From assembly GCA_014729395.1 (NCBI GenBank), contig WJJZ01000007.1, forward strand, positions 1 to 33,145: a stretch of DNA of 33,145 nucleotides. Reading direction: 5' to 3'. Under the pieces are notes generated by a model. That model worked only from the letters and a program-made list of their open reading frames with translations. It was not told the origin of the DNA and searched no databases. Of the stretch, positions 16,917 through 24,272 are shown piece by piece; the stretch's first letter is position 1; the number at the start of each line of letters is the position of its first letter. Source of the DNA: Candidatus Magasanikiibacteriota bacterium. Lineage in GTDB: Bacteria > Patescibacteriota > Patescibacteriia > Magasanikbacterales > UBA922. The position numbers and the translations under genes are program-made.

Positions 16917-17600
16917 AATTATTTCTTTTTTTTCTACAAATTTCCATTTTCCGGTGGGCAGTTTGTTTAATTTTAATTTTCCCAGGCGCAACCTCTTGAG
17001 GGATTGCAGGTTGTATCCTAAACGTCCGAGCATTTTTCTGATTTGTCTATTTTTACCTTCTTGTAAGACTAATCTATATTTTTTTGGATTGTCTGTTTTT
17101 TTGATCTTTATTCCCCTTACTTTTTCACCTATATCCATGCCTGATTCCAGAGTTTTTTTATCTTTATTTGACAAAGTTTTGTCCAATTCAATTTCATACT
17201 CTTTTTCGTGTTCGTATTTTGGATGGGTAAGCCTGTTTGTGAGTTCTCCATCATTTGTCAATAAAACAAGTCCTTCTGAGTCTTTGTCCAATCGTCCAAC
17301 CGGATAGACTCTTCGCTTAATCTTGCTTTTATCGAGCAAATCAATAACAGATTTACCTTGTTTGCTGCTAGTACTCGTGACATAACCAACTGGCTTATTT
17401 ACAGCGATATATATTTTGTCAGTATCAGTATTTAATATTTGATTTTCAATTCCTACCTCATCTTCTTCAGGATTTATTTTCATACCAATTTCAGCAATTC
17501 GCCCATTGACTTTTATCTTTCCTAATTTAATAAGCTCCTCGGCTCGGCGGCGGGAGCAAAAACCTAAATTTGCAATGTATTTTTGTAATCTGATAGTCAT
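16914..17600 (-). CDS. RsuA/RluB family pseudouridine synthase
   Basis: 228 aa; S4 domain RLQKYIANLGFCSRRRAEELIKLGKIKVNG, catalytic GRLDKDSEGLVLLTNDGEL, EGKNRQIRKML. Confidence 0.95.
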   Translation of the reverse strand: MTIRLQKYIANLGFCSRRRAEELIKLGKIKVNGRIAEIGMKINPEEDEVGIENQILNTDTDKIYIAVNKPVGYVTSTSSKQGKSVIDLLDKSKIKRRVYPVGRLDKDSEGLVLLTNDGELTNRLTHPKYEHEKEYEIELDKTLSNKDKKTLESGMDIGEKVRGIKIKKTDNPKKYRLVLQEGKNRQIRKMLGRLGYNLQSLKRLRLGKLKLNKLPTGKWKFVEKKEII

Positions 17601-17608
17601 AAGTGTTA

Positions 17609-18316
17609 TTATATTTTCATCGCCTTAGTTTTCCACGTTTTTGGCATTTTTTCTATAGCATAGCGCAGAGCTGTACGGGGCATTTTATTTTTCTTTTTCA
17701 TGACATAGGCGAAAACTTCTTTGGGGTGAAAATCAGCCGCTACTTTTAACATCCAGCCATAACCTTTCTGAACCATATCATCTTCGTCTGTCAGCAGCTG
17801 ATCAGCTGTCCAAAATATGTCTTTTAAATAGTTCTTCTTTTTTATTAAATTTATAAATATAACTGCCGAAGCTCTTTTTACCCAGCGGTTTCTTGATTTT
17901 GTCCATTTTTTTAGTTTTGGTATTAATTCCGGGTATTTGGAAACCAAATCTCCCAGGGCATGGGTACAAAAGTCATCACACATGGCCCAGTTGCTAATAT
18001 ATTTTTTAACCCAGCGTTCAAATATTTTGAAATCTTGCTTTGTGTAAAGTTTGTTTATTTTTTTGGCCCAGGCGAAAGCAACCAAAGCATTTTCTTGTAT
18101 CCCTGTTCCAAGTAGCAACTCGCACATGTTCAATATATCCTTCTTTGGTCTGTCCTTTATTATATTAAAATATTTTAAAGAAATTTTTCTAACAATGGGA
18201 GTTCTTACGCCAAAAATTTTTATATCTTCCCGAAAAAAATTAGTGCAACCTCTTTTGTATTTTAAATCGACGTTTTTTTTGAATTCATTTTGGAGGTTGT
18301 ATAGAATTGTTTGCAT
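17609..18316 (-). CDS. DNA alkylation repair protein (AlkD-like HEAT-repeat)
   Basis: 235 aa; FGVRTPIVRKISLKYF, NWAMCDDFCTHALGDLV, RWVKRASAVIFI, MVQKGYGWMLK. Confidence 0.93.
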   Translation of the reverse strand: MQTILYNLQNEFKKNVDLKYKRGCTNFFREDIKIFGVRTPIVRKISLKYFNIIKDRPKKDILNMCELLLGTGIQENALVAFAWAKKINKLYTKQDFKIFERWVKKYISNWAMCDDFCTHALGDLVSKYPELIPKLKKWTKSRNRWVKRASAVIFINLIKKKNYLKDIFWTADQLLTDEDDMVQKGYGWMLKVAADFHPKEVFAYVMKKKNKMPRTALRYAIEKMPKTWKTKAMKI

Positions 18317-18330
18317 AAAAGTAAATTATC

Positions 18331-18401
18331 GATTATGGATGACACGGATTTACGGATATTTTTTCAAACCGTAAATCAGTAAATCGGTTTCATTCGTAAT
18401 C
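18331..18401. repeat. Imperfect hairpin element (CGGATWTACGGAT family)
   Basis: GATTATGGATGACACGGATTTACGGAT ... CCGTAAATC...TTTCATTCGTAATC. Confidence 0.65.
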
Positions 18402-18402
18402 A

Positions 18403-18954
18403 TTATATTTTGAACTCACCCTTCCTCAACATATACTCAAAACGAATTATATTATAAGATATAAATTCGTTTTCAATGGTTCCATCGACAGCCATTTGAG
18501 CCGCTTTTTTTAGGGGAACAAATTTTATTTCACTTACTTCTTCTCCTTTATCCAGTGGCAGGGGATCATGAACCAAGTCAGTGGCAACAAAGATATAAAT
18601 GTCCCACATCAAAGTATTACTGGGACTGTTTTTTCTTATTTGCTTCAATTTTTTTGCCTTAAAACCACCTTCTTGTTGAAGTTCGCGCATGGCGGCTTTG
18701 CGGGGGGTATCACCCGGTTCATCCATTCTTCCGCCCGGTAAAAACCAGACATTTCTTCTGTAGCCAAAACGATATTCATTAATTAATAATAATTCTTTTT
18801 TTTCATTTAAAGCCAAAACACTTACGCTCGCCGGGCGTTCACAAAATTCATATGTATCTTTTTCTCCGTCAGGAAAAAATACTTCACGCTGTTTTATACT
18901 AAAGATTTTTCCCTCATGCTTTGTTTTAATTGGGCCGAGTTTTATTTTTTTCAT
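18403..18954 (-). CDS. NUDIX hydrolase (ADP-ribose pyrophosphatase-like)
   Basis: 183 aa; Nudix-box-like GGRMDEPGDTPRKAAMRELQQEGG. Confidence 0.92.
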   Translation of the reverse strand: MKKIKLGPIKTKHEGKIFSIKQREVFFPDGEKDTYEFCERPASVSVLALNEKKELLLINEYRFGYRRNVWFLPGGRMDEPGDTPRKAAMRELQQEGGFKAKKLKQIRKNSPSNTLMWDIYIFVATDLVHDPLPLDKGEEVSEIKFVPLKKAAQMAVDGTIENEFISYNIIRFEYMLRKGEFKI

Positions 18955-19029
18955 ACTAATATAGCTTACTAAAAAATTTATTATTATTCAAACCAAAAAT
19001 CCGCCGCTTAGGCGAATTTTGATATTTTT

Positions 19030-19599
19030 TTATCTTTTAAATATATTTTTAATTCCTTTCCAGAAGCCTTGCTTTTTTGGCTTTTCTTGCGGAGGTGGAG
19101 AGAGTTTTATTTTTTGGGTGTCATCTGCCTTCGGAACACCTGCTTCTTGCATATTTTTTCGGGCTTTATGAGCCATTTTTTTGTCGTGTTCTGCCTGAGC
19201 TGATCGAATTTGGTTCAAATCGATTTTCATAACATTTTTTCCAGAAGAAGGTTCGGTTTTCTCCGAAATTTCTTTAGGTTTGGGTTTTTCTTTTTTTTCT
19301 TCAATTTTTCTTAATTGTTTGAGCTTGTCTTTTATATTATTATTAAGCTTTCTATATTCCTCCAAATTAGTGTCCGGCTTAAGAAAAACAACTTGTCCAT
19401 GTGGTGTAGAGTCAATATTTTCTATTATTTTATCATTGGTTTCGTCATAAGTTACTAGTTTTTCCGGTTCAGTTTGGTCTATTATTTCGTCAGGCATAAA
19501 AATGGATTTTCTTCGTATGGCTCTTAATTCGTCGAGGCGTTTTTTGAGCTCATCGGCAGTACCGGTTTCATGAGGATGCCAAAGTCTTGTTTCGTTCAT
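19030..19599 (-). CDS. Hypothetical charged protein
   Basis: 189 aa; Lys/Glu-rich; ends KQGFWKGIKNIFKR. Confidence 0.7.
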   Translation of the reverse strand: MNETRLWHPHETGTADELKKRLDELRAIRRKSIFMPDEIIDQTEPEKLVTYDETNDKIIENIDSTPHGQVVFLKPDTNLEEYRKLNNNIKDKLKQLRKIEEKKEKPKPKEISEKTEPSSGKNVMKIDLNQIRSAQAEHDKKMAHKARKNMQEAGVPKADDTQKIKLSPPPQEKPKKQGFWKGIKNIFKR

Positions 19600-19609
19600 A
19601 TTAAAATGA

Positions 19610-20560
19610 TTATCTAATTATAGCAAAAGCTATGTAACTAAAGTATAAAATTAAAAATGCAATACCATGCTTGCGACTTAGTCTGTGTCTCTTACCAACA
19701 AAAATGAACATGAAAAGTAGGAAAGTAGCCAATGTGGTAAAGATAACGTCCATGTTGGCGTGAGTGTCAAACGGTAGGGGTTTTATGGTTGCGGTTATGC
19801 CCAGGATCCAGAATACATTGAAGATGTTCGAGCCAATCGCATTACCAATCGCCAGGTCTGTATGGTTTTTTCTGATAGCAACAATGGTTGTTGCCAGCTC
19901 GGGCAAAGAAGTCCCGACTGCTACAATTGTTAGACCGATGAGAGCTTCACTAAGACCGGCAATTGTCGCCAACTTAATAGCATTACTTACTATCAGCTGA
20001 CCACCGAGGACGAGCCCGGTGATACCCATAAAAAATAACAAGATTGAAATTTTCCAAGGCATGATTTCAACTCTATCTTGCTCTCCACTTACCTTACTGA
20101 TTCCATATGTATAGTAAATAAAGATTCCAAAAAAAGCCAAAAAGACGATTCCATCAATTCTACCCAAAACATTAAAACCATTTCCATCAAAAATTGTATC
20201 ATTACCCATTATACCTACAAGAATAATTGCCAAAAAAGCAAAAGGTACTTCTTTGTATGTGGTCCCTTTTTTTACCTGGAGAGTCGTTATGGTGGCACCA
20301 ACACCCAGGATAAGTAGGATGTTGGCCAAATTACTACCAATAACATTAGCAATGGCAAGATCTGTCGTACCTTTGACTGCGGAAAATAAATTTACAACCA
20401 ATTCCGGGGCAGATGTACCAAAAGCAACAATTGTAAGGCCGATGACAATAGTACTAACACCCAGTTTTCTGGCCATAGAAGCAGAACCGCGAACCAAAGC
20501 CTCGGCTCCACCGATTAGAATCGCAATTCCGATGAGTAATAGAAAAATTGCAAGAAACAT
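19610..20560 (-). CDS. Calcium/sodium antiporter (CaCA family)
   Basis: 316 aa; duplicated alpha repeats VIGLTIVAFGTSAPELVVNLFSAVKGTTDLAIANVIGSNLANILLILG and LIGLTIVAVGTSLPELATTIVAIRKNHTDLAIGNAIGSNIFNVFWILG. Confidence 0.96.
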   Translation of the reverse strand: MFLAIFLLLIGIAILIGGAEALVRGSASMARKLGVSTIVIGLTIVAFGTSAPELVVNLFSAVKGTTDLAIANVIGSNLANILLILGVGATITTLQVKKGTTYKEVPFAFLAIILVGIMGNDTIFDGNGFNVLGRIDGIVFLAFFGIFIYYTYGISKVSGEQDRVEIMPWKISILLFFMGITGLVLGGQLIVSNAIKLATIAGLSEALIGLTIVAVGTSLPELATTIVAIRKNHTDLAIGNAIGSNIFNVFWILGITATIKPLPFDTHANMDVIFTTLATFLLFMFIFVGKRHRLSRKHGIAFLILYFSYIAFAIIR

Positions 20561-20613
20561 AATTTATTTTAGTAAAACAGGGGTAGTATAGCGTATTTAC
20601 AGTTCATAGCCAA

Positions 20614-20637
20614 TCCCGCCCTTCGCGAAGGGCGGGA
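20614..20637. repeat. Perfect 24-nt palindrome at the end of xth
   Basis: TCCCGCCCTTCGCGAAGGGCGGGA equals its reverse complement. Confidence 0.85.
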
Positions 20638-20644
20638 CGAACCG

Positions 20645-21430
20645 TTATATTTCAACCTCAACCCCCACCGGACAATGGTCAGACCCAAATACTTGGTCCC
20701 AAATAAAAGCTTTTTTAACTTTGTTTTTTATCCTCTTGCTGACAAAAAAATAATCAATACGCCAGCCTACATTTCTCTCACGAGCTCTGGCTCGAAAACT
20801 CCACCAGGAATATTTTTCTTTTTTTGGGTGTAGAGTCCTGAATGTATCAATAAAACCAGCTTTTATAAAATTATCGGCCCAATCTCTTTCTTCCGGTAGA
20901 AAACCCGGGTTCTTTTCATTTTGTTTTGGGTGAAAGAGGTCGATTTCTTGGTGTGCTACGTTGAAATCTCCGGTCCAGATTATCGGTTTATTCTTATCCA
21001 GTTTTTTTATGTACCCTAATAATTTTTTATTGAACTCAAGTTTGAAGTCCAAGCGTGAGAGGTCGTGTCTTGTGTGAGGAAAATAAGTATTTACAAAATA
21101 GAACTTATCAAATTCAAGTGTTTGCACTCGACCTTCATCATCAAATTTCTTTATTCCAATTCCGGTTGAATGTTTAGCGAAGCGTTTTTGCAAATTACTT
21201 TTTTCTTTTAATAATGTCATAGTACCGGCATAGCCCGGACGCTTGGCCGAATTCCAGTATTCTTCGTAGTTTACAAAGTCAAATTTTTCTTTGTTGCGGG
21301 TTGTGTCATCAATTTTTACTTCTTGTAAGCCTAAGATATCTGGTTTTTTGGTTTTTAAAAAATCAGTGAAGCCTTTGCGTACGGCTGCACGGATACCGTT
21401 TACGTTCCAAGAAAGGAAGGTGTATTTCAT
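20645..21430 (-). CDS. xth: Exodeoxyribonuclease III / AP endonuclease
   Basis: 261 aa; SWNVNGIRAAVRKGF, GLQEVKID, WTGDFNVAHQEIDLFHPK, WRIDYFFVSK, GSDHCPVGVEVEI. Confidence 0.96.
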   Translation of the reverse strand: MKYTFLSWNVNGIRAAVRKGFTDFLKTKKPDILGLQEVKIDDTTRNKEKFDFVNYEEYWNSAKRPGYAGTMTLLKEKSNLQKRFAKHSTGIGIKKFDDEGRVQTLEFDKFYFVNTYFPHTRHDLSRLDFKLEFNKKLLGYIKKLDKNKPIIWTGDFNVAHQEIDLFHPKQNEKNPGFLPEERDWADNFIKAGFIDTFRTLHPKKEKYSWWSFRARARERNVGWRIDYFFVSKRIKNKVKKAFIWDQVFGSDHCPVGVEVEI

Positions 21431-21446
21431 ATTTGTATTATATTAG

Positions 21447-21533
21447 CGGAGAGGGGGAGATTCGAACTCCCGAGCCGATTGCTCGACTAACACTTTTCGA
21501 GAGTGCCCCGTTCAACCACTCCGGCACCTCTCC
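21447..21533 (-). tRNA. tRNA-Ser(CGA)
   Basis: Reverse complement GGAGAGGTGCCGGAGTGGTTGAACGGGGCACTCTCGAAAAGTGTTAGTCGAGCAATCGGCTCGGGAGTTCGAATCTCCCCCTCTCCG; long variable arm; loop CTCGAAA. Confidence 0.95.
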
Positions 21534-21561
21534 ATGATAGAGATTTTTTATTTCTTAAACT

Positions 21562-21625
21562 ACAGGGCGAGAGTGGCGCCTTCAACCAGCTCAGCCACTC
21601 CTCCATTTTTAAGGATTTATTTTTT
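21562..21625 (-). repeat. 64-bp perfect direct repeat (copy 1) containing a tRNA-Ser-like 5' half
   Basis: ACAGGGCGAGAGTGGCGCCTTCAACCAGCTCAGCCACTCCTCCATTTTTAAGGATTTATTTTTT, identical to 21924-21987; reverse complement contains GGAGGAGTGGCTGAGCTGGTTGAAGGCGCCACTCTCG. Confidence 0.97.
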
Positions 21626-21869
21626 GTAATAAATCACGTAATTGCATTTTTAATAGTCGTTTACCTTCCGTAGTCTTCAAAAATTTTTCTCTTCTTTTTG
21701 CATCAGATTTTTCTACATAAGCTTCGTAGTGGATCAATTTTATAGGCCTTCTATTTTTTGTTGATTTTACACCACCTGTTCTGTGTTGTTTATATCGTGT
21801 TTTGAGTTGACTGGTAAATCCTGTGTAAAGTTGATTATTGGAAAGTAGTAGAATATAAACGTAATACAT
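21609..21869 (-). CDS. GIY-YIG nuclease family protein (UPF0213/URI-like)
   Basis: 86 aa; YYVYILLLSNNQLYTGFTSQLKTRYKQHRTGGVKSTKNRRPIKLIHYEAYVEKSDAKRREKFLK. Confidence 0.95.
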   Translation of the reverse strand: MYYVYILLLSNNQLYTGFTSQLKTRYKQHRTGGVKSTKNRRPIKLIHYEAYVEKSDAKRREKFLKTTEGKRLLKMQLRDLLQKINP

Positions 21870-21898
21870 AATTTAAATAATATAACTTTTCGCCCGTC

Positions 21899-21942
21899 AT
21901 GCGACGGGGCGCCCTGTCGAATGACAGGGCGAGAGTGGCGCC
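21899..21942. repeat. Twin palindromes next to the tRNA-Ser half (copy 2)
   Basis: CCCGTC-atgc-GACGGG-type and GCCCTGTC-gaat-GACAGGGC hairpins. Confidence 0.75.
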
Positions 21943-21987
21943 TTCAACCAGCTCAGCCACTCCTCCATTTTTAAGGATTTATTTTTT
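21924..21987 (-). repeat. 64-bp perfect direct repeat (copy 2) containing a tRNA-Ser-like 5' half
   Basis: Identical to 21562-21625; overlaps the 3' end of the TrpR-like CDS. Confidence 0.97.
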
Positions 21988-22257
21988 CAAGACTTTGCTA
22001 TACCCTCCCTCGCCATTTTTCATCCAGTAAGCAATCCTTGTTACTGTGGTTGTACTCATGCCGGTTTTTTTAGCAACATCACGATATGACATACCTTTTT
22101 CCAGAAGTTTGGCTGCTTGCCAGCGTGAAGCAATGTTATCCAATTCTTCCAAAGAGCAGACATCTCTTAGAAATTTCAGCATATCCTCTTCTTTTTTTAA
22201 ACTTAAAAAAGCCTTCACAAGTTCTTTAATTTTATTTGTTTTCCAGGTCTTTTTCAT
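21979..22257 (-). CDS. TrpR/YerC/YecD-like helix-turn-helix protein
   Basis: 92 aa; LRDVCSLEELDNIASRWQAAKLLEKGMSYRDVAKKTGMSTTTVTRIAYWMKNGEGGY. Confidence 0.93.
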   Translation of the reverse strand: MKKTWKTNKIKELVKAFLSLKKEEDMLKFLRDVCSLEELDNIASRWQAAKLLEKGMSYRDVAKKTGMSTTTVTRIAYWMKNGEGGYSKVLKK

Positions 22258-22383
22258 AATGTTATGCTGATTATCGTTTTTATTTATTATAGCATTAAAG
22301 CATATTTTAAAAAATTATACTTAAATTGACAAGTGTTGTATTTTTTGATAAAAATTTTATAGGTCTTTTTCAAAGGAGGTGCT

Positions 22384-22785
22384 ATGAAAACACAAGGAAG
22401 TGCGAAGGAAGAGAGGATTCGTCATTGGATTGATAAGAAATCGAATAATATTTTTTGGGTTTCAAATGGAGAAAAAAATATTGGATTGGATGTATTATTT
22501 TGTTATATAGACATGGCTGGATTTTTGCAAATTTTTTTTGCAGTTGGTGAGAATGAAGAATTTTTTAGAAGACATGGCGTTTTAGAGATAAAAATTTGCA
22601 ACAATAGTGGTCAAATTTTTGAGACTATTCATTATCCATTCCCAATTGATATTCGACATGGTGTTGCCAAAGTCTATGCAGAAATATCCCCTGATCCTTT
22701 TTCCGGATTTGATAAATCCGGTTATGCTTTGATGGAGATTGCATTAGGGTCAGACGATATTGCATTGAATTTTGTTGCTTCGTGA
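22384..22785 (+). CDS. Hypothetical protein, orphan SD-bearing cassette
   Basis: 133 aa; CAAAGGAGGTGCTATG; TTGACA at 22326-22331; terminator at 22794-22825. Confidence 0.78.
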   Translation: MKTQGSAKEERIRHWIDKKSNNIFWVSNGEKNIGLDVLFCYIDMAGFLQIFFAVGENEEFFRRHGVLEIKICNNSGQIFETIHYPFPIDIRHGVAKVYAEISPDPFSGFDKSGYALMEIALGSDDIALNFVAS

Positions 22786-22793
22786 GTAGCAAT

Positions 22794-22825
22794 AAAAGGC
22801 CGCAGAATCATACAGCGGCTTTTTT
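22794..22825 (+). terminator. Rho-independent terminator
   Basis: GCCGC-agaatcataca-GCGGC TTTTTT. Confidence 0.75.
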
Positions 22826-22828
22826 AAT

Positions 22829-24208
22829 TTACACACTGCTCCTCTTTTTTTCTAAGTTTATTAATAGGGAAGCTAATAAAAACCAAAAGAAAATTGACAG
22901 ATCATTTTTTATATAAGGAGAATCAACCAGGCCGGTGGTGAGAATTACAGCTAGGCTGGCCAGTAGGTAATAATTTATGTTTGACAGTTTGTTTCTGTTT
23001 TTTATTATCGATAAGTGACAAGCCAAAGGCCCTGAGTGAAACGAATGGGTGATAAGTGATATAAGAATCCATATAAAACCGAAGAGCCCGAGAATTCCTA
23101 GGTTTACCCACATAGTTAAGAAGATGTTGTGAGGATGGTGAAAAACTTCGACCCACTTATCAATTCTATATGGATATATTAGTGTTTTGTAAGAAGCCAG
23201 TCCGGCGCCTTTTAAGGGATGGTCTTGTAAAAATTCTACAGTTTCGGCCCACATGTTAATTCGAAGCTGTCCGGATCGGTCTTGCATAAGAAGCTCTTGT
23301 TTAACCGGGTTAGTCATTGGGGTGATGATTAAGATGAGTAGACCGGCTAACCCCAGTCCAATTGTCCATAGGCGGGTTTTTTTGTAAAAAAGCAGAAGCA
23401 GTCCGATTCCGGCAACCACTCCGACTAAACCACCGGTGGATTTGGCAAATATGATGGCGGGGATTGAGGTGAGAATAAATAGAATGGAGGTGATAACTGA
23501 TAAACGATAAGTGAAAAAACCTTTGTTGGGTTTATTTTTTATTTTTTTTAAATTTTTTATTGCCAAATATATTGCCAGCGGTATGATTGGAGCAAGGAAT
23601 AATCCAACCGCATTGGGGAAACCATACCAACCGGTGACTCTAAAACTGTCTCTGTTTTCCCAAAATTCCCATGGCACCATCCAACCGGTGAAGTGTTGGT
23701 AGATAGATAGCAGACTCGTTGCTAGGCCGGAGAGGACTAGGGCGAGGATAATTCGGTTTGACACCAACCCCCCCTGGCACTCCGTGCCCTTCCCCCCCTT
23801 ATAAGGGGGGGAATTAAAGGGGGGGTTGATGCTAAGAAGTACTAGAAAGATTAGAAAAGGTTCAATATAAAAAGCTTTCCATTCGCCGAGAGCGGCGCGG
23901 GTATTGATGGAAGTAAAGACTGATATGGTGGCGGCGAGGAGGAAGAGGAAGGAGGCAATAAAAAAGTTAGTGTATCTACGGATGATATGTGATAAGTGAT
24001 AAGTGATGGATTTGTTATATTTAATTAACCAAATGATGAGAATAATCCAAATCATTACTTCTAAGAGTGTGGTTGGTAGCGGTCCGATATTGAATCTGAT
24101 TAGATATGTCGGCAAAAGCAGGAATAGAAAAAACAGGCCGAGGTGGAAGCGGTAAGCAGCAATAAATGTAAAAAGTAAACTGAAAACAATAATTAGGCTG
24201 TATTCCAT
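22829..24208 (-). CDS. O-antigen ligase family protein
   Basis: 459 aa; multi-TM; GRITGWYGFPNAVGLFLAPIIPLAIYL-like segment, AETVEFLQDHPLKGAGLASYKTLIYPYRIDKWVEVFHHPHNIFLTMWVNLGILGL. Confidence 0.9.
   Translation of the reverse strand: MEYSLIIVFSLLFTFIAAYRFHLGLFFLFLLLPTYLIRFNIGPLPTTLLEVMIWIILIIWLIKYNKSITYHLSHIIRRYTNFFIASFLFLLAATISVFTSINTRAALGEWKAFYIEPFLIFLVLLSINPPFNSPPYKGGKGTECQGGLVSNRIILALVLSGLATSLLSIYQHFTGWMVPWEFWENRDSFRVTGWYGFPNAVGLFLAPIIPLAIYLAIKNLKKIKNKPNKGFFTYRLSVITSILFILTSIPAIIFAKSTGGLVGVVAGIGLLLLFYKKTRLWTIGLGLAGLLILIITPMTNPVKQELLMQDRSGQLRINMWAETVEFLQDHPLKGAGLASYKTLIYPYRIDKWVEVFHHPHNIFLTMWVNLGILGLFGFIWILISLITHSFHSGPLACHLSIIKNRNKLSNINYYLLASLAVILTTGLVDSPYIKNDLSIFFWFLLASLLINLEKKRSSV
23764..23829. 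repeat. Palindromic repeat inserted in frame in the ligase gene
   Basis: CCAACCCCCCCT ... AGGGGGGGTTG borders; internal GGCAC-tcc-GTGCC and TTCCCCCCCTTATAAGGGGGGGAA. Confidence 0.85.
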
Positions 24209-24217
24209 GTATCAATA

Positions 24218-24246
24218 TAAGTGATAAGTGATAAGTGATAAGTGAT
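24218..24246. repeat. Heptanucleotide tandem repeat (GTGATAA)n
   Basis: ATAAGTGATAAGTGATAAGTGATAAGTGATTG just 5' of the ligase start. Confidence 0.85.
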
Positions 24247-24272
24247 TGTCTCAAATTATCAGTTATTATTCT

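Noticed and set aside
21541-21605. A second complete tRNA-Ser gene
   Set aside because: Only the 5' half is present; no anticodon 3' stem, variable arm or T-arm follows.
16533-22785. Homology between the 117-aa and 133-aa orphan proteins through EEFFRR.G
   Set aside because: The shared motif is very short and flanks do not align; probably coincidence without a profile search.
24021-24254. 77-aa minus-strand ORF beginning MRQSLITYHLSLI
   Set aside because: Out-of-frame overlap with the O-antigen ligase gene, created by the GTGATAA repeat.
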